64,000 nucleotides of DNA from Lanius collurio. Lineage: Eukaryota > Chordata > Aves > Passeriformes > Laniidae. Position numbers and translations under genes: made by a program. Each line of letters starts with the position of its first letter. Positions within the stretch are counted from its first letter, which is position 1. Location: the NCBI GenBank assembly GCA_020086605.1, contig JACBWW010000018.1:18070052-18134051 (forward strand), given 5' to 3'. Below the pieces are notes generated by a model that ran no database searches, had not been told where the DNA came from, and worked only from the letters and a program-made list of their open reading frames with translations. Shown here one piece after another: positions 41,054 through 53,085 of this stretch.

Positions 41054-44000
41054 TCCCCTTCCCATTCAGGTTTTTCTTCTTATAAAATGCACATAGGTTT
41101 TTTCTTCCCTGTACCCTGACTCAGGCCTGGCTTTGAAATGCATTTCAATCTCTCAACACAGACTGCTTTCACTGCATTTAGAGTCCCACCAAGGCCCAGC
41201 TTTAAAAGCTACTGATTCTTTTTTTCTTTAGCCTTCCTCACAAAGGAAGGGTATTTTGTAAATTACCAGCTCGTTCAGATCAACAAAAGGTACTTTCATA
41301 GAAAGCCCCATTTGATTTTGCTCAAATTTGATTACAAGGATGGAGAAAAGGAAAGGAAGTCAAAAAGAAAAACCCCAGATGGCTTTTTCATTCATCTCAG
41401 TGAATGAGCTTTATCTGTGCCTTTTGAAACTGTAGCAGTGGAAAAGCATTTCTGTTGGCTTAAAAAACTTGACAAAAATTATTGGTTTGCCATTTCTCAT
41501 GTAACTGCCATTGGGAACTGGATGAAAAGACTTTTTCATGGGATCGCCTGCTTGGATCAAAATAATGGAGATTAGGTATTTCATTATAAATTACAGTGGG
41601 AGATAGAGCAGGCTGTCATATTAATAGCAACCTGCTCATGGCCTTCAATGGTAGCTATTCTCCTAGACAAAGGACCAAGGGGGTTGTCTATTGAACTTGT
41701 ACTTTAGGCCTGATCAATTTTCTATCATCAAGGCAAAAGGTGAGGTGACTAACAAAAGAATTCACACATGACTGACCTCATAAGCCTATAGATAAAACAG
41801 CTTAAAGAAACAAAACACATCCTGAAATTATGGGTGATAAACTGTATAAAGGAAAAAGAAGAAGAGAAATGATAGAAAAAGGGAGAGAAAGAGCACGTGG
41901 TCTATAATTCTCTCTCCCTTCTTAGGTGAATGGACATATTAAAAGCTACTTGTTTTCAGCTGCAGATAATTGCAGCCTTTGCTTTGCCATGTTCTGCCTT
42001 AAATCCTTCCATGTACTTTTTTGTCCAAGATTCTTCCAGTAATTTCATTCACAAGTAACCACAGCACTGAGTTTAATATAGAACTTCCCAGAGCTGTAGC
42101 TGAACACAGGATTACACATAACATCATAGGCAGGAAGGTGTCACACAGGCATTACAGTTATAATCAAATTACAGGAATAGCTATGAACCTTTGGGTCAAT
42201 ATAATTTTATACAAAACCTTGCTAATTAAAGGGAAACTTGGACATCTGAGCTATATAAGAACAACACCTCACAAAGTTTAAAAGTCTTGACACCTTTTTC
42301 TTTCACTAAGATGGCACACAACATTACACAGAGTGCAAAACAGCATGTAAATTGCTTGTAATATATTTAGGTACCCTTACAAGTGTATTATTTGAATTTC
42401 TTCCCCTGCTTCCTAGGAGATGAAGACCCTTCTGCAGCATCAGCACTGGGCTTTGTTGATCAGCAAGAGATACACAGGGTGAAACCTTCTCTCCCCTGAA
42501 GACAAATACACGGCAGCAAAGTATTCTCTGATCTCTGTCAGGATCAACATTCCCTCCAGTTTGCTGTAAAGGTAGAAAATCAACTACCCAGAACACTTTT
42601 ATGCACAGAACTGTGGTTCCAACTACATCTCAGCTCTGTAGGAATTTCCCATAAGCTGTTAAAGTGACATTTTCTAAATAGGGCAAAACTGCAGAAGCAC
42701 ACAAATACTTGCATTTGAAAGCCAAAACACGAGCTAAAGCAGCTGAGGTCTCCTCTTTCAGCCAGTTAACAGCAGCTCAGGTGTAAATGGCACTCACAGT
42801 CTGCCTGCATCACAGCAGGGGAGAGGACAGAGGTCCAGAATTTGGTTTCAAGTTCCATCTACACAACCACCAAGAAGCTGGTGTGTGCCAAGTTTTTTGA
42901 CATATTTAGGAATTTCTCCTTTTAGCTCTACCACTGCAGTGATACTGCAGTTTCAGAAATGAAGTCAGTCACTGACTCATGGCCCTCTGCCACAGATCAC
43001 AGATCCACCTATCAGCACAGCAGTATTTATGTAAAGACACTGAAAAATTCAGGCTAAAAAGGAGCACATTTTAGTGATCTAACATTCTGAAACAGCCAGA
43101 CAACACATGGGGAGGGTACAAACTGGGTGCAGGGGAGCAACTTCTGAGCCACAACTCTGCTGCAGAAGCCAATGGATTGGTGAATTACAGAGTCCTACTG
43201 AAAACAAACATTCATTAGTGCACAGAAACATTAAATAATTCATTGTAAACACTTTCTGGAAGCAGAGATAAGATGAAGACAAGCAAACCAGCAGCAGCGT
43301 GTGTTAAGTTTTGACTGCCAGCACAAAAAACAGAATCAGAGACAGAGCACACACCCCCCCAAGCTGCTCAGATACATGAGATCATTGATGAAGCCCTAGC
43401 GGTAATGATATCTTTCCATTATGCCAGAGATCTACTGATGATTACTAAATGATTAGCAATTAATCCCAACTTTATATCTTCTGTGAGGGGGTCTACTGAG
43501 TAGTTACAGAGGAAAGAGCTCTTGCAGTTATTGTAGATAGCTCTCTGGAAGTATTGCCTCTGTGCTCAGTGGCACTGAGAAAGACAAACTGAATATTAAG
43601 AGCTATTTGAAAAAAAAAATACAGACCAGGCAGAAAAACACATTTTGTGATAGCATCAACATGGTTTTAGTACCCCATATTAAAAGGCAGGAGCGAGGCA
43701 ACTTATCAAAAAACACACATAGAAATGTGTCAGATTCAGAAGAAATCATTGGGCAGGCACTGACTGCCACTAAGACACAGACAGACTTTAGCCACAGAAC
43801 ACGATTCACACAGGGATTTATTTATAAGTACATGCTATATTTCCCACTCTGGACTTCTCCATATTGATGAAGTATTGATGCCCAACCATTTACCCTCAAT
43901 GTTAAAAGACTACTTCTATATTACAAGTTTCAATACTGCTGTACACCTACTTCTGAGTAGAAGTAACTGGCACAAGGAAACAGAACCAGTAATATTTGAG

Positions 44001-46935
44001 ATTATTTTTGGACTGTGAAACACAATTGACCTAAAGGCTGGCTTAATAGCTGATAGTTGACAAATAGCAAGCCCCTATAATAACCAGAATTGATATCTCT
44101 TAAAGCAGCTTTCACAAGAATTTGTGAATAGTTATTTAATTTTTGAATGCTAACGTGTTAATCAAAATTCAATTTCTCAGGTAAATGAACAAGACTCTTT
44201 CTGAGCTTAACCTTTGTATTCTGTGCTCCTGTAAGACACACTGCTTGGACATACTGATTCCAGAGAAACAGAGTCATTGCCAGTGGTACTGAAATTAATT
44301 AGGAGACAGCACTCTGACTGAAATGGCCAGACAGGTAACATAATTATAAAATATGTGTTCACATAGTGGGCCATCAAAACCTTGAGAATAACTCCCCTCA
44401 CAGAAAAACCTTAAAAACTGTTTCCACTGGTTTTGCTGATTTTTGTCTGAATTGTGTTTGGTCTGTTCTCAGCTTCCCCATCAGATTGTCACATTTCTCT
44501 CTCATTCATCATCTCAGTGCAGGAGATCTGTGGAATAAACAAGGTCTGCTCGCCTCAATGTCTGTCAGCTTCCTCAGGCAGCACAGACAGACCCTGTGAG
44601 CACAACAGCTCACTGCTTATCCCTATCCCATTAGTTCTTGGAGAAATAATTAAGACTTGAAGATAATTTGGGGTTTGAAAGTGTATGTCAAGTTTTTTCC
44701 TTCCAAATTTCTTCTTGAAGATACTTTCTGAATAATCTTTGCAAATAATTATTTTTTGAGTGCATTTCAAAGAAGTAGAGCAGAAAGAGGCAAATTGGCT
44801 GATCACAAGACATTATGCTGAGAGAAACACCTCATTTTCTGGTGAAAAAACTGGACTGCACACATTCTTCCATGTTTCTCCAAACTTTGGGAGTAACATT
44901 CAGAAATGTCTATTTTCATAATATCTAATCAGAAAATTATTTTCCATTAAAATTCAACATGCATTCTTGAATGATAAAAAAAAAAAGAAATAAAGAAAAA
45001 GAGAATTTTTTTGCCTATCAATAGGTGAACACAGATTTACAAGACACTTTTTTCCAGTGAAGGAAGACAGTAACACTGACAATTCTTAGCCCAGCTTGGG
45101 GCTGTAGAAGGTTCATTACCAGCCTTAATGGTACTGGGCAGGAAGAGAGCTAATATGTGTAGTCTGTCACCTCTCATTAACATTTTAAATCACTGAGGCT
45201 GCTAAACTCAAGCAGTATTAACAGCATTTGAGGAAGCAATGATATTGATCAGAGAGACCGAAAACAGAACTTTCTTGTTTGTGGCTTCTAAGCACAAAAC
45301 TATAAATGTCTGCTAAATAATTTCAGGTGGAGCAGGTTAATTCATGACCTAAGACAACCACAGAGTGCTCTGCCAGTAACTTGCTCTCTTTTGTACAGTA
45401 AAACTTCTATTTAAGTGATTAGATTCACTTTGATTTCTGCACCATAACATGTAAAATGACTTACTGGGAAGCCATGCTCAGAGCACCTGGGATTTTAAGG
45501 TTAAAGGAAGGCAGTGCAACTCAAGGGCTGCAAGTGTGGTTTACTCTGGGCATGGAATTGTACACAATAAAAGGTTCCCTCCTCCACACTCAACCCTTCT
45601 CCTTCTTACATTCCATTGTGTTGTTTCAACTTTGCTGCCTCGTTTTTTGAAACCACTGTAAATAGTGCATATATGGTTCATGGAATATATGGAACACCTG
45701 ATGAAGACACTTCCTGAAAAATATTCTGTTCTAAAAGAGAGATTTCACTTCCTTATCTGAAAAAGATTTTATTTCCTTGTCCCTACTCAATCTGGGTATT
45801 TGATGATTACAAATTACACTGTATTAAAAAAAAAAAAAAGGAAAGAAATTAAAATTTCAAAATACGAGAAGCAGAATTGGATGAAAAAACCCCGTTTATG
45901 GCACTTGGAGAACACATTGTATCAGTTGTTACTGCTACAGTGTGTCCAGAGCCCCATTTGCCTGTTTTGCCTCAGCTGGGGGCAGGGCACTGGACACTTT
46001 AACAAATGGTGTTTTTTTCGTGTTTGAACCATTTTCAGGAATTGAGAGGTGCATTTATTTAAGTAGCTCTAAATGAAGTCAGATATGCAAGATATGACAA
46101 ACAAAGTTGTCCAAGACAGAAATATAGAAAAAGATAAATCAGTAGAAAAACACCTGTTTCTTTTTTGTCAACATAAAGGAAAAGAAAGAAACAAGATGTT
46201 GATTGTCTCAGGACAATGTAAGGATATAAATATGGGCACAAATATTTAAAATTTTAGTCATCTTGGCTGGAGCTCAATTTCTTTATTGACTTCAATGATA
46301 AAATGTAAACATCTCAAGTGGAAACTGTAAAATATAAGCATAAGAGAATAGCACGAGCATGAAAAGGCAGTGCTGGAAAAATAAACAAATTGAGGTACAA
46401 TTAGCAAGAGACAAAGGATAAAATGAAGTTCTCCAAATGTACTCCAGAGTAAGAGGAGGACAAATTAAAACTACTGGTTGGGCAGCAGCTCAGAGGTGAA
46501 CTCAAACTATTGACATATTGTGCCAAGAAGCCTATTTATTGCTTTGTTGGCATTTGTTATCATGAAGGTCAATTGTAATTCAGGGGCTCCTGCTATTAAA
46601 AGCTATATAAAAAAATAAATAAAATTATAGGTATACATAAAAAGGGAGGCACAATGCCAGGACAGAATAAGGAAAGAAAATATTAGGAAAATATGTAAGT
46701 CAAACAATTCCAAGTTAGATTTGCCACATTACATTTGACCAAAGTCTTGGAAAAGTGGACAAATATCAGCGCTGTAACTGCTTGAAAGATGTTCTCAGAA
46801 TTGTTTCAGAAAGCACATGATGGATGGAGATAGGTACAAAATCCCTTACAAAGCAAAAATTATGTCTGATATGAAAGTGGGAGGAAAAAATTATAGCCTA
46901 GTTATTTTAATTTTCTTTACTTTTTCAGTTTTTTA

Positions 46936-47275
46936 AGTCACCTAAAAGGAAGCCAGGAAATGAGTAACTGAGCATGGATTCATCAAGAACAAGGCACAAG
47001 GTAACAAGCCTTGTACGAGAAATTACTGATGCCACATTTCATGATTTTAAAAAGATTTTTGGCATCTTTGCACAGGACTTTCTCCTGATAAAATCACTAT
47101 AAATCATCTAAGCAGTGTTACTACATGGTAAATAACTATAGAAACAAATTGTGCTGTAGCTGTCAGTGTCTGCAGGGACAAAGGCAGCCAAAGGAGTTCT
47201 TGGTCAGCAGTGAATCCAGGACCATTCAGTACCTTCATCATTAATCCTGATGCCAGAAGAGGGACTGTTCCCACA
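46936..47275 (+). mobile_element. Decayed CR1 ORF2 (reverse transcriptase) remnant
   Basis: Three blocks match the order of conserved CR1 reverse-transcriptase segments. First, near 46,970-46,995, is GAGCATGGATTCATCAAG, like the stretch encoding QHGFTKG. Second, at 47,040-47,093, the frame reads HDFKKIFGIFAQDFLLIK, which aligns with the CR1 pattern DFSKAFD...LLDK. Third, at about 47,205-47,265, is GGTCAGCAGTGAATCCAGGA then TTCATCATTAATCCTGATG, corresponding to the FINDLD segment. Spacing between blocks two and three is shorter than in intact elements, so there is an internal deletion. Frames are broken and the aspartates of the second block are partly lost, so it is inactive. Assignment is from memory of the family pattern. 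Confidence 0.68.
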
Positions 47276-47280
47276 ACACT

Positions 47281-47398
47281 TCATGGAATCAGACAATGTC
47301 CCTGGTTGGAAGGGACCCACAAGGATCACTGAGTCCAATTCCTGGCACTGCACAGAACAATCCCAAAAATCCCACAATGTGCCTGGGAGAATTTGAAG
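47281..47398 (-). mobile_element. CR1 3'-end fragment, minus orientation
   Basis: The stretch begins TCATGGAATCAGACAATG and continues with GGTTGGAAGGGACCC, ACAAGGATCACTGAGTCCAA and CACAATGTGCCTGGGAG. It closely parallels the first 110 bases of the CR1 copy at 52,011-52,450, so both belong to a similar subfamily. It is a very short 5'-truncated copy. It sits directly beside an older CR1 coding remnant in the opposite orientation (46,936-47,275), which suggests a nested insertion. Confidence 0.88.
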
Positions 47399-47640
47399 GT
47401 GTGTCTAAGCTGAGAATATCTGCAGGAACACTGGGACACACAATTAGAGCCCAAAAAGATCCCAGTAGAAATGGTTTTCAAAAGATCAGCTGTGACTCAG
47501 GGGTAGCTGCATTATTCTGACACTCAGAAATAATGAACTGTAGAAATGTAAGCTGGAAACAGCACAACAGTTCTGCACCAAAGGATCTGGATCAGAAGCT
47601 AAACCTGAATCTACAAAGATATTACAAATAAAAGCAGGTA
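47399..47640 (+). mobile_element. Possible continuation of the older CR1 beyond the nested copy
   Basis: After the minus-strand CR1 tail, the segments CAGTTCTGCACCAAAGGATCTGG and CAGAAGCTAAACCTGAA (around 47,567-47,610) faintly resemble the CR1 stretch that follows the polymerase core (TTCTGCAC...AAGGACCTGG...AAGCTGAACATGAG in other copies). Only short words match and the rest is not alignable by eye. If correct, it would be the downstream half of the element represented at 46,936-47,275. Confidence 0.25.
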
Positions 47641-47699
47641 TCATACTGGAAGCCTCATAGCCAGAATAAAGCATGCACCGAATTCCATCTGAAATGATC

Positions 47700-50600
47700 T
47701 TTTTGCTTGACTTGCTTTTGAAGGATTACTGTTTAGTTGTGGACACTGTCTGCAGATTAAAAGATGCAGTTAATTAGAAAGAGTAGCAGTCTAGAAAACA
47801 ATCTGCAAGACCGAAACATTGGACCTCATTCTAAAGAGACCTCAAAACCCATCATAATATAACACAAACATGCACTTATATTCCAAAAGTTGTGCTTTGA
47901 TTTAAACATTTAAAAAGACTTTGCAGAGGTAAAGACAAATGTGCAAGGAAAATAAAAAAATCCTGTATAGCTTTGGAAACTGGTTACAAAAACATCTGTA
48001 TGGAATGATTAAGTTATAACAGATTCTGTATTTAAGACAATTTCTTGAGTTTTTTTTCCAGACCCTTTTCCACTTACTATTTTATCTTACAGTAATCATA
48101 AACCACAAAACTAGCCAAAAATATGTCATCAAATCCTGTTAAACCAGTTAAATATGTCAAGATTTAAACTAACTTCTCAAAATTTTATAAAGCCAGAATG
48201 TTGCCTAAGCCAAACAGACTCAGTTATGTCCCATTTTCACTCCAAGAGGTAGTAGTTGTTGTTTAGCTTTCTTCCTAAACCTTCCTCTTTCCATTCTGAA
48301 CTTTCAGCTGCATCAACCAAACATAAAACTTCATTCCATGTGCCTGTGAACTTATGAAATGAGAATTAACCTGCTCATAAAGGACTACAGCATCAGGTCA
48401 AAAACCCCCATACATTACAAAAATCTGCACCAATAGCCTGAAGGAGATATTCCAACATATGAAGATAAAATGTGGAGCAATTTTAATACTTGGGAAGCAT
48501 TAGATGCTAATTAAGCAAATAAAATAAAGATCCCTCTCTGAATAGCCTCTGTCCATGTCAACCTTAAACCAATAGCATGGTCTCATGGTTATCTTTAATT
48601 GGAATTCTATGTTCCAGCCTAACACAAGAGATTTCCACATCCTGACACCTCCAGGTTCAATTACCATGACAACACGAACACATAATTATATACATGCCTT
48701 GAAAGCCAATGTAGAGAAGTAGAAAGCATCCAGAGAACTTTGTGTGTGTTACCTGCATGCTAAAAAACCAGTCTTTTAAAGGTATTTTTACAGGGGATCA
48801 TAATGGCCAGCAAAATAGTGAATTAAATTTATTTGAATTCATCAAAATGTAAGTTAGATAACAAGGTCACCTCAAACTTAATTTTATTCAATTCCATGAG
48901 AAAAACCTCAAGAAGTAAACAAAAAAACTTTTCTATCCAGTTCAGATTTTGAATAGAAATTTTGTATAATTATAAATACCTCTAGGTTGTTAGAGAATGA
49001 CTTGTGTAAGCAGCTTCATCCACAAATTTAGTATCAAAAGAAATAAGTTGATTAGAATACTTATGCATTGGCAATTACACATAGTTTAAAATCTTGGGTT
49101 TTGATAATATAGCTTTCCTGTGTGGGTTTAATAAGTGTAAAGAATCGTGTCCTCTAGACACACAAGCATTATTTTTAGTACATACTTTTTAAAAATCCCC
49201 ATTTTCCTCTTAAATATCATAGCTTATTCATCTCTGTTCCCAGTAACATATTTTAAAACAGTTATGAATAATTCTAATTTCAGTCTGTGTGCCCATTTAG
49301 TGCTAATTTTTTTATCCCTATGGTGTTATCAATAAATACTGCAGTTATCAGCTATTATCAGCTGTGGTGGCTTCTGAGGTAATAAAAGATATCTTCAGAG
49401 GATTGATGTCACCAAACTCATTACACAGGACACTGAAGTTGGCAGCTAAGCTGGGCATTAGTTTCAGCTCTTGAGCAGGGAGTAGAGTTTATTACTCTGC
49501 TTCTGAGAAATCAGTCCAATTCATCAAGTTATATCAGTGCAATGTCCCTCACTGACACTGTTTTGGGATGCAGGAAAAAGATTATTTTTGCTGTAAAATA
49601 TCAAAGAGAAATGGAGTTATGGCTTCAGAAGTGTAGGACTGGGCACTGACTATTTTCCCTAGAAAAAAACACCACCTTTTCCCAGGACATAGAGCCTTTC
49701 ATCTCTACAAGCTCTGGTTTGTCAGCACATGGAATTTGGCCACTGCTCCCAAAATTGGATCAGGAGCTCCTTGTTGGTGACACTTAAAGCTCACCAGTAC
49801 ATGGCAGCAGCTTTGATATTCCTATTTTCCCAAACTGTTGTCCTAAAAGAGGTTGAGCAGGTAACAAACCTGAACCAGAAACAGGAAATAGCACTCACCT
49901 TGCTGATTTCATTATTAAATGGATAGCAGTATTCATATGCCTTACTTGTCCAGATGAATAGAATGAATGTGTTTGAAAATGATACAGAAAAGAAAATCTC
50001 ACATAGGTATGAACACATTAAACAAGCACTTCCACTGGGGAAAAAAGAAGACAGGACATTCTGAGTTCATTTAAATGAATGACAATACTCTCCTGGACCC
50101 TTAATGGGAGCAAGATTTTATCAGAGATAAGAGCCAAAGAGACAGAGTGAGCTACGGTAAGAAAGAGGGAAGTTATTTCTGAGAGTAATGACTTAAAATA
50201 GATTTCATCCAGTCTTGCTGTGACTAAACAAGTGTCTTCGATGAAACAAGAGAGAGTAGAAGGACTGGGAATTCACTGAGTGCCTCTGTGACATTGTACA
50301 TCACCAGAGACTGTTTAACCCCCTCTAAGCCCCCACAATTCCCAACAGCACAGTAGGAGATTCTATGGAAGCTCTTCAAGGTGATCACTTCAAGCCTCCA
50401 AAACACTGAAAGCAACAGCTTCACCACCAGGGCAGGGGGTCTCTCGACATGTAGCCTTGGAGCACAAGAAAGATGTGCACACAGTTGGGGAAAAGTGCAT
50501 TTTTTCCTTCATGTGGTAGCCAGGAACAGAAATATTTCTGTTCTAATTTGTCTGTATGAACCCGAACAACTCAGTATTAATAAGCCATATTCACCAAAAT

Positions 50601-51112
50601 TGGTAGGTAAGACCATTTGTCCAGGCAAAATACTCAGACCACAAATCACATTGTTAAATGACTAAGAAAAAAAAGAGATGATTAAGAAAATTTTGCAAAT
50701 GCTAGAACAAAACCAGTAGCTTTGCAAGCAAAGAACCAAGATAATGGTCAAATATTTTAAACAAAATAAACAAATTAGCATTCCAAAAGCTGTAATATTT
50801 TTCAAACCTTCTGATAAAGTTAAGTAGATGTGAAATAATACACAAGGTCTCAGTCTTATATATTATCACACATTTATACTACAATGTACTTATAGATGTA
50901 GCTTTATTCACCCTTATAAAGTGGCTAACAAGGGTAGTTGTACACAGGAATTCTTAGTTAAAAAAAACCCCAAAATTAATTTAGCTAAAAGGTGTATTGC
51001 TTGGGAAGTATGATGAAAATAACACTTAAAAATCTTTCTGCAACTATAGGTTTAAAAGTTTGCAGATCCTTTGGAAAGTTCTTAGATTACCAAAGCAAAC
51101 ATGAACCTTATG
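47700..51112. other. Non-coding DNA
   Basis: No gene, repeat family or strong motif recognised. A short TTATCAGCT duplication occurs near 49,346-49,365. Confidence 0.75.
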
Positions 51113-51172
51113 AAGAAAAAAGAAAACAAAACAAATAAACAAAACAAAACCCAAAACAAAACAGAAAAAAAA
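51113..51172 (+). repeat. A-rich (AAAC)n-like tract
   Basis: The tract is dominated by AAAAC and AAAC units with AAAT and CCC interruptions. A similar shorter tract is at 9,227-9,255. It resembles a decayed A-rich tail but no retrotransposon body is recognised beside it. Confidence 0.85.
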
Positions 51173-51365
51173 CCCACCAAAGAATTCCATTAAGCTTGCA
51201 GACTTGTTCCAGTCTTGACATACATCACAGGTGAAACTGCTTTTTTCCTTCCTGCTGGCGCTGGTCTTTTCCCATGTTCTCTGTATGGAAATCTCAACCA
51301 AAGAATGGCAATAGGGTCTGCCAAAGAAATTGCAAGGTCACCTGTCTTTTTTTCCCCCTAGTTTT

Positions 51366-51402
51366 TTATTATTATTATTAATATTATTATTATTATTATT
51401 AT
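51366..51402 (+). repeat. (TTA)n microsatellite
   Basis: About twelve TTA/ATT units occur with one interruption (TTAATATT). Its length makes it a likely polymorphic locus. Confidence 0.93.
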
Positions 51403-51589
51403 GTTTTAATATAAATTTAGGACAGAATTTCTATCCTTAGCATTCCTCTGTATCTTGAGCATCTTCCACACACTTTCTCAGCACATATTAAAGAAAAAAC
51501 ACATATTGGGATGGTTGTATTTATAGCAGAGCTTCAGTCATTATCATTCAGCTCTAATTCCTCCATAAACACTGTGTTAATGTTTCTTT

Positions 51590-51684
51590 GAACAATTTCA
51601 TCACATTAATGAATTCAAAAGATTTTGCTATTTTATAAGTTGTGACTGGAACTGCATTTTGACATCAGAATAATTAATTTAACC
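51590..51684 (+). repeat. Diverged direct repeat, left copy
   Basis: This segment aligns with 52,989-53,085 at an offset of about 1.4 kb. Shared blocks include TAATGAATTCAAA then GATTTT, a TATTTTATAAG/CATTTTCTATG block leading into GTGAC, and GACATCAGAA/GATGTCATAA then TAATTTAAC. The central 42 bases look about 80% identical by eye, and the rest is weaker. It matches no family I recognise. It may be an ancient interspersed repeat or a local duplication. Confidence 0.5.
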
Positions 51685-52010
51685 ATCTTTCTGATTACCA
51701 TGCCAAGTTTTGCATCCCTTGGGCACCTGAGGTAATGTCTGTTCTTATCCTGTAATCTATAAAGCCTCAGCTATTTCTGTTATTAGTTTATTTATGAGAA
51801 AGGTTTTGATCTTGAGGTTCCTACATCATAAAAGAGGCTTATTTTCCTTGCATGAAGAATTCAAGGGTCAAGAATAGGCAAAGAAATGTTTGATCTGAAG
51901 ATGTTATGGACAACTTTGTTTTAAAATTTTTCAAGTATTTAAAACTTTTAAGGTATTTGGAAGTAGCATGCCTGCTTATAATTAAAGACTCAAGCATAGA
52001 GACAGAGAAA

Positions 52011-52450
52011 ATAGAATCATAGAATTCACAGAGTTGGAAGGGACCCTCAAGGATCACAGAGTCCAACCCCTGGCCCTGCACAGGACACCCCGAGAATCTC
52101 ACCATGTGCCTGAGACCCTTGTCCAAGCAATCCTTGAACTCTGTTCACAGGCTTGGGGCTCTGACCACTTCCCTGGGAGCTTGTTCAGTGTCAACCACCC
52201 TCTGGGTGAAGAACCCTTTAAGAACCTTTTGCTGATATCCAACCTATACCTCCCCTGACTCAGCTCCATGCCATTCCCTCAAATCCTGTCACCGGTCACC
52301 AGACAGAAGAGATCAGTCCCTGCCCCTCCACTCCCCCTCATGAAGAAGCTGCAGACCCCAGTGAGGTCTGACCTCAGTCTCCTCTTCTCCAGGCTGAACA
52401 GACCAAGTGACCTCAGCCCCTCCTCATAGAGTTCAGCTCTTACAGAGACA
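52011..52450 (-). mobile_element. CR1 non-LTR retrotransposon, 3' portion, minus orientation
   Basis: On the plus strand the piece starts with ATAGAATCATAGAATT, the reverse complement of the ATTCTATG-type short repeat that ends CR1 elements. The typical reversed CR1 tail follows: GTTGGAAGGGACC, GTCCAACCCCTGGCCCTGCA, a stretch resembling TTGTCCAAGC..CTTGAACTCTG, then CTTCTCCAGGCTGAACAGACC near 52,385-52,405. This is the usual 5'-truncated insertion produced by target-primed reverse transcription, lacking all or nearly all of ORF2. It is the best preserved CR1 in the window, so probably the youngest. Its exact left end in element coordinates is uncertain because similarity fades after about 52,447. 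Open frames on both strands here are repeat shadows, not genes. Confidence 0.93.
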
Positions 52451-52559
52451 TCAAGAATTTTTCTTTTCTGTCCTTTCAATATCACTGCTGACAGTACCTC
52501 CTGTCATCATCAGTGTGACACTTACTATAATTCCCAAGGCCAGCCCTCCTCCTCCTTAT

Positions 52560-52920
52560 CCCAGCTTTCAAAATAAACATTAGGTTAGAAAAAGGCTTCC
52601 TTTTCACCTTAGGGGAGGAGAGAGCACCACCTGTATGGGGTTTGGGTGGTGAGGGCAGCGGGGCTCCAGGGCCTCTGTGAGGGGAGGCTGGGCCTGCCCA
52701 GACACCGCTGGGTCCCCCAGCCACAACCGGCCCCCAAAACACGTTTGAGAATGGGAAAAACACTGCCTGGTGGGATTTTCTTCAAAGGACTGGGGGGAAA
52801 AAGGTAGAGAAACAGCCCTGCCAGTGCACATGTCAGTGGTAACTGAGCAGGAAGCAGTGCTGTGGCATTCCCTCGCTGCCCTTGGGGACACAGGGTTGTC
52901 CCCTTGCAGAGCCCGCAGGG
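52560..52920. other. G+C-rich patch, unclassified
   Basis: Between the CR1 copy and the right-hand direct repeat, composition rises, for example around 52,625-52,740 with runs such as GGGCAGCGGGGCTCC and CCCAGCCACAACCGG. A 7-bp inverted repeat, GGGGACA/TGTCCCC, lies at 52,884-52,903. Long open frames on both strands follow from the composition. It could be a G+C-rich repeat or older CR1 sequence, but I cannot align it to anything. Confidence 0.35.
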
Positions 52921-52988
52921 TCAGACACCTGCATGCACACTCAGCACCTGAACAGCATTCCCAGGCAGGGTCAGGCTGTATCCTTGGA

Positions 52989-53085
52989 CAACTTTAATGG
53001 GATAATGAATTCAAAGATTTTCGCCATTTTCTATGCAGTGACAAAATCACCAGATTGCTTGATGTCATAACAGATAATTTAACTA
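52989..53085 (+). repeat. Diverged direct repeat, right copy
   Basis: Partner of 51,590-51,684, in the same orientation. The order of matching blocks is preserved and only small indels separate them. A CR1 copy and a G+C-rich patch lie between the two. The copies are too diverged to be target-site duplications or long terminal repeats of a young element. Confidence 0.5.

Larger units (their letters stand above)
27576..46935. other. Long non-coding stretch
   Basis: No supported gene in about 19 kb. It holds simple repeats, hairpins, a C-run cluster and a moderately G+C-rich patch at 37,250-37,500 with a 123-codon frame that matches nothing I know. Low-repeat, mixed-composition stretches at 31,490-31,700 and 41,230-41,760 are candidates for conserved non-coding elements. 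Nothing else stands out. Confidence 0.75.

Noticed and set aside
52034..52485. Open frames on both strands (74 and 68 codons)
   Set aside because: They lie inside the CR1 3' region, which has no coding function there. They are repeat shadows.
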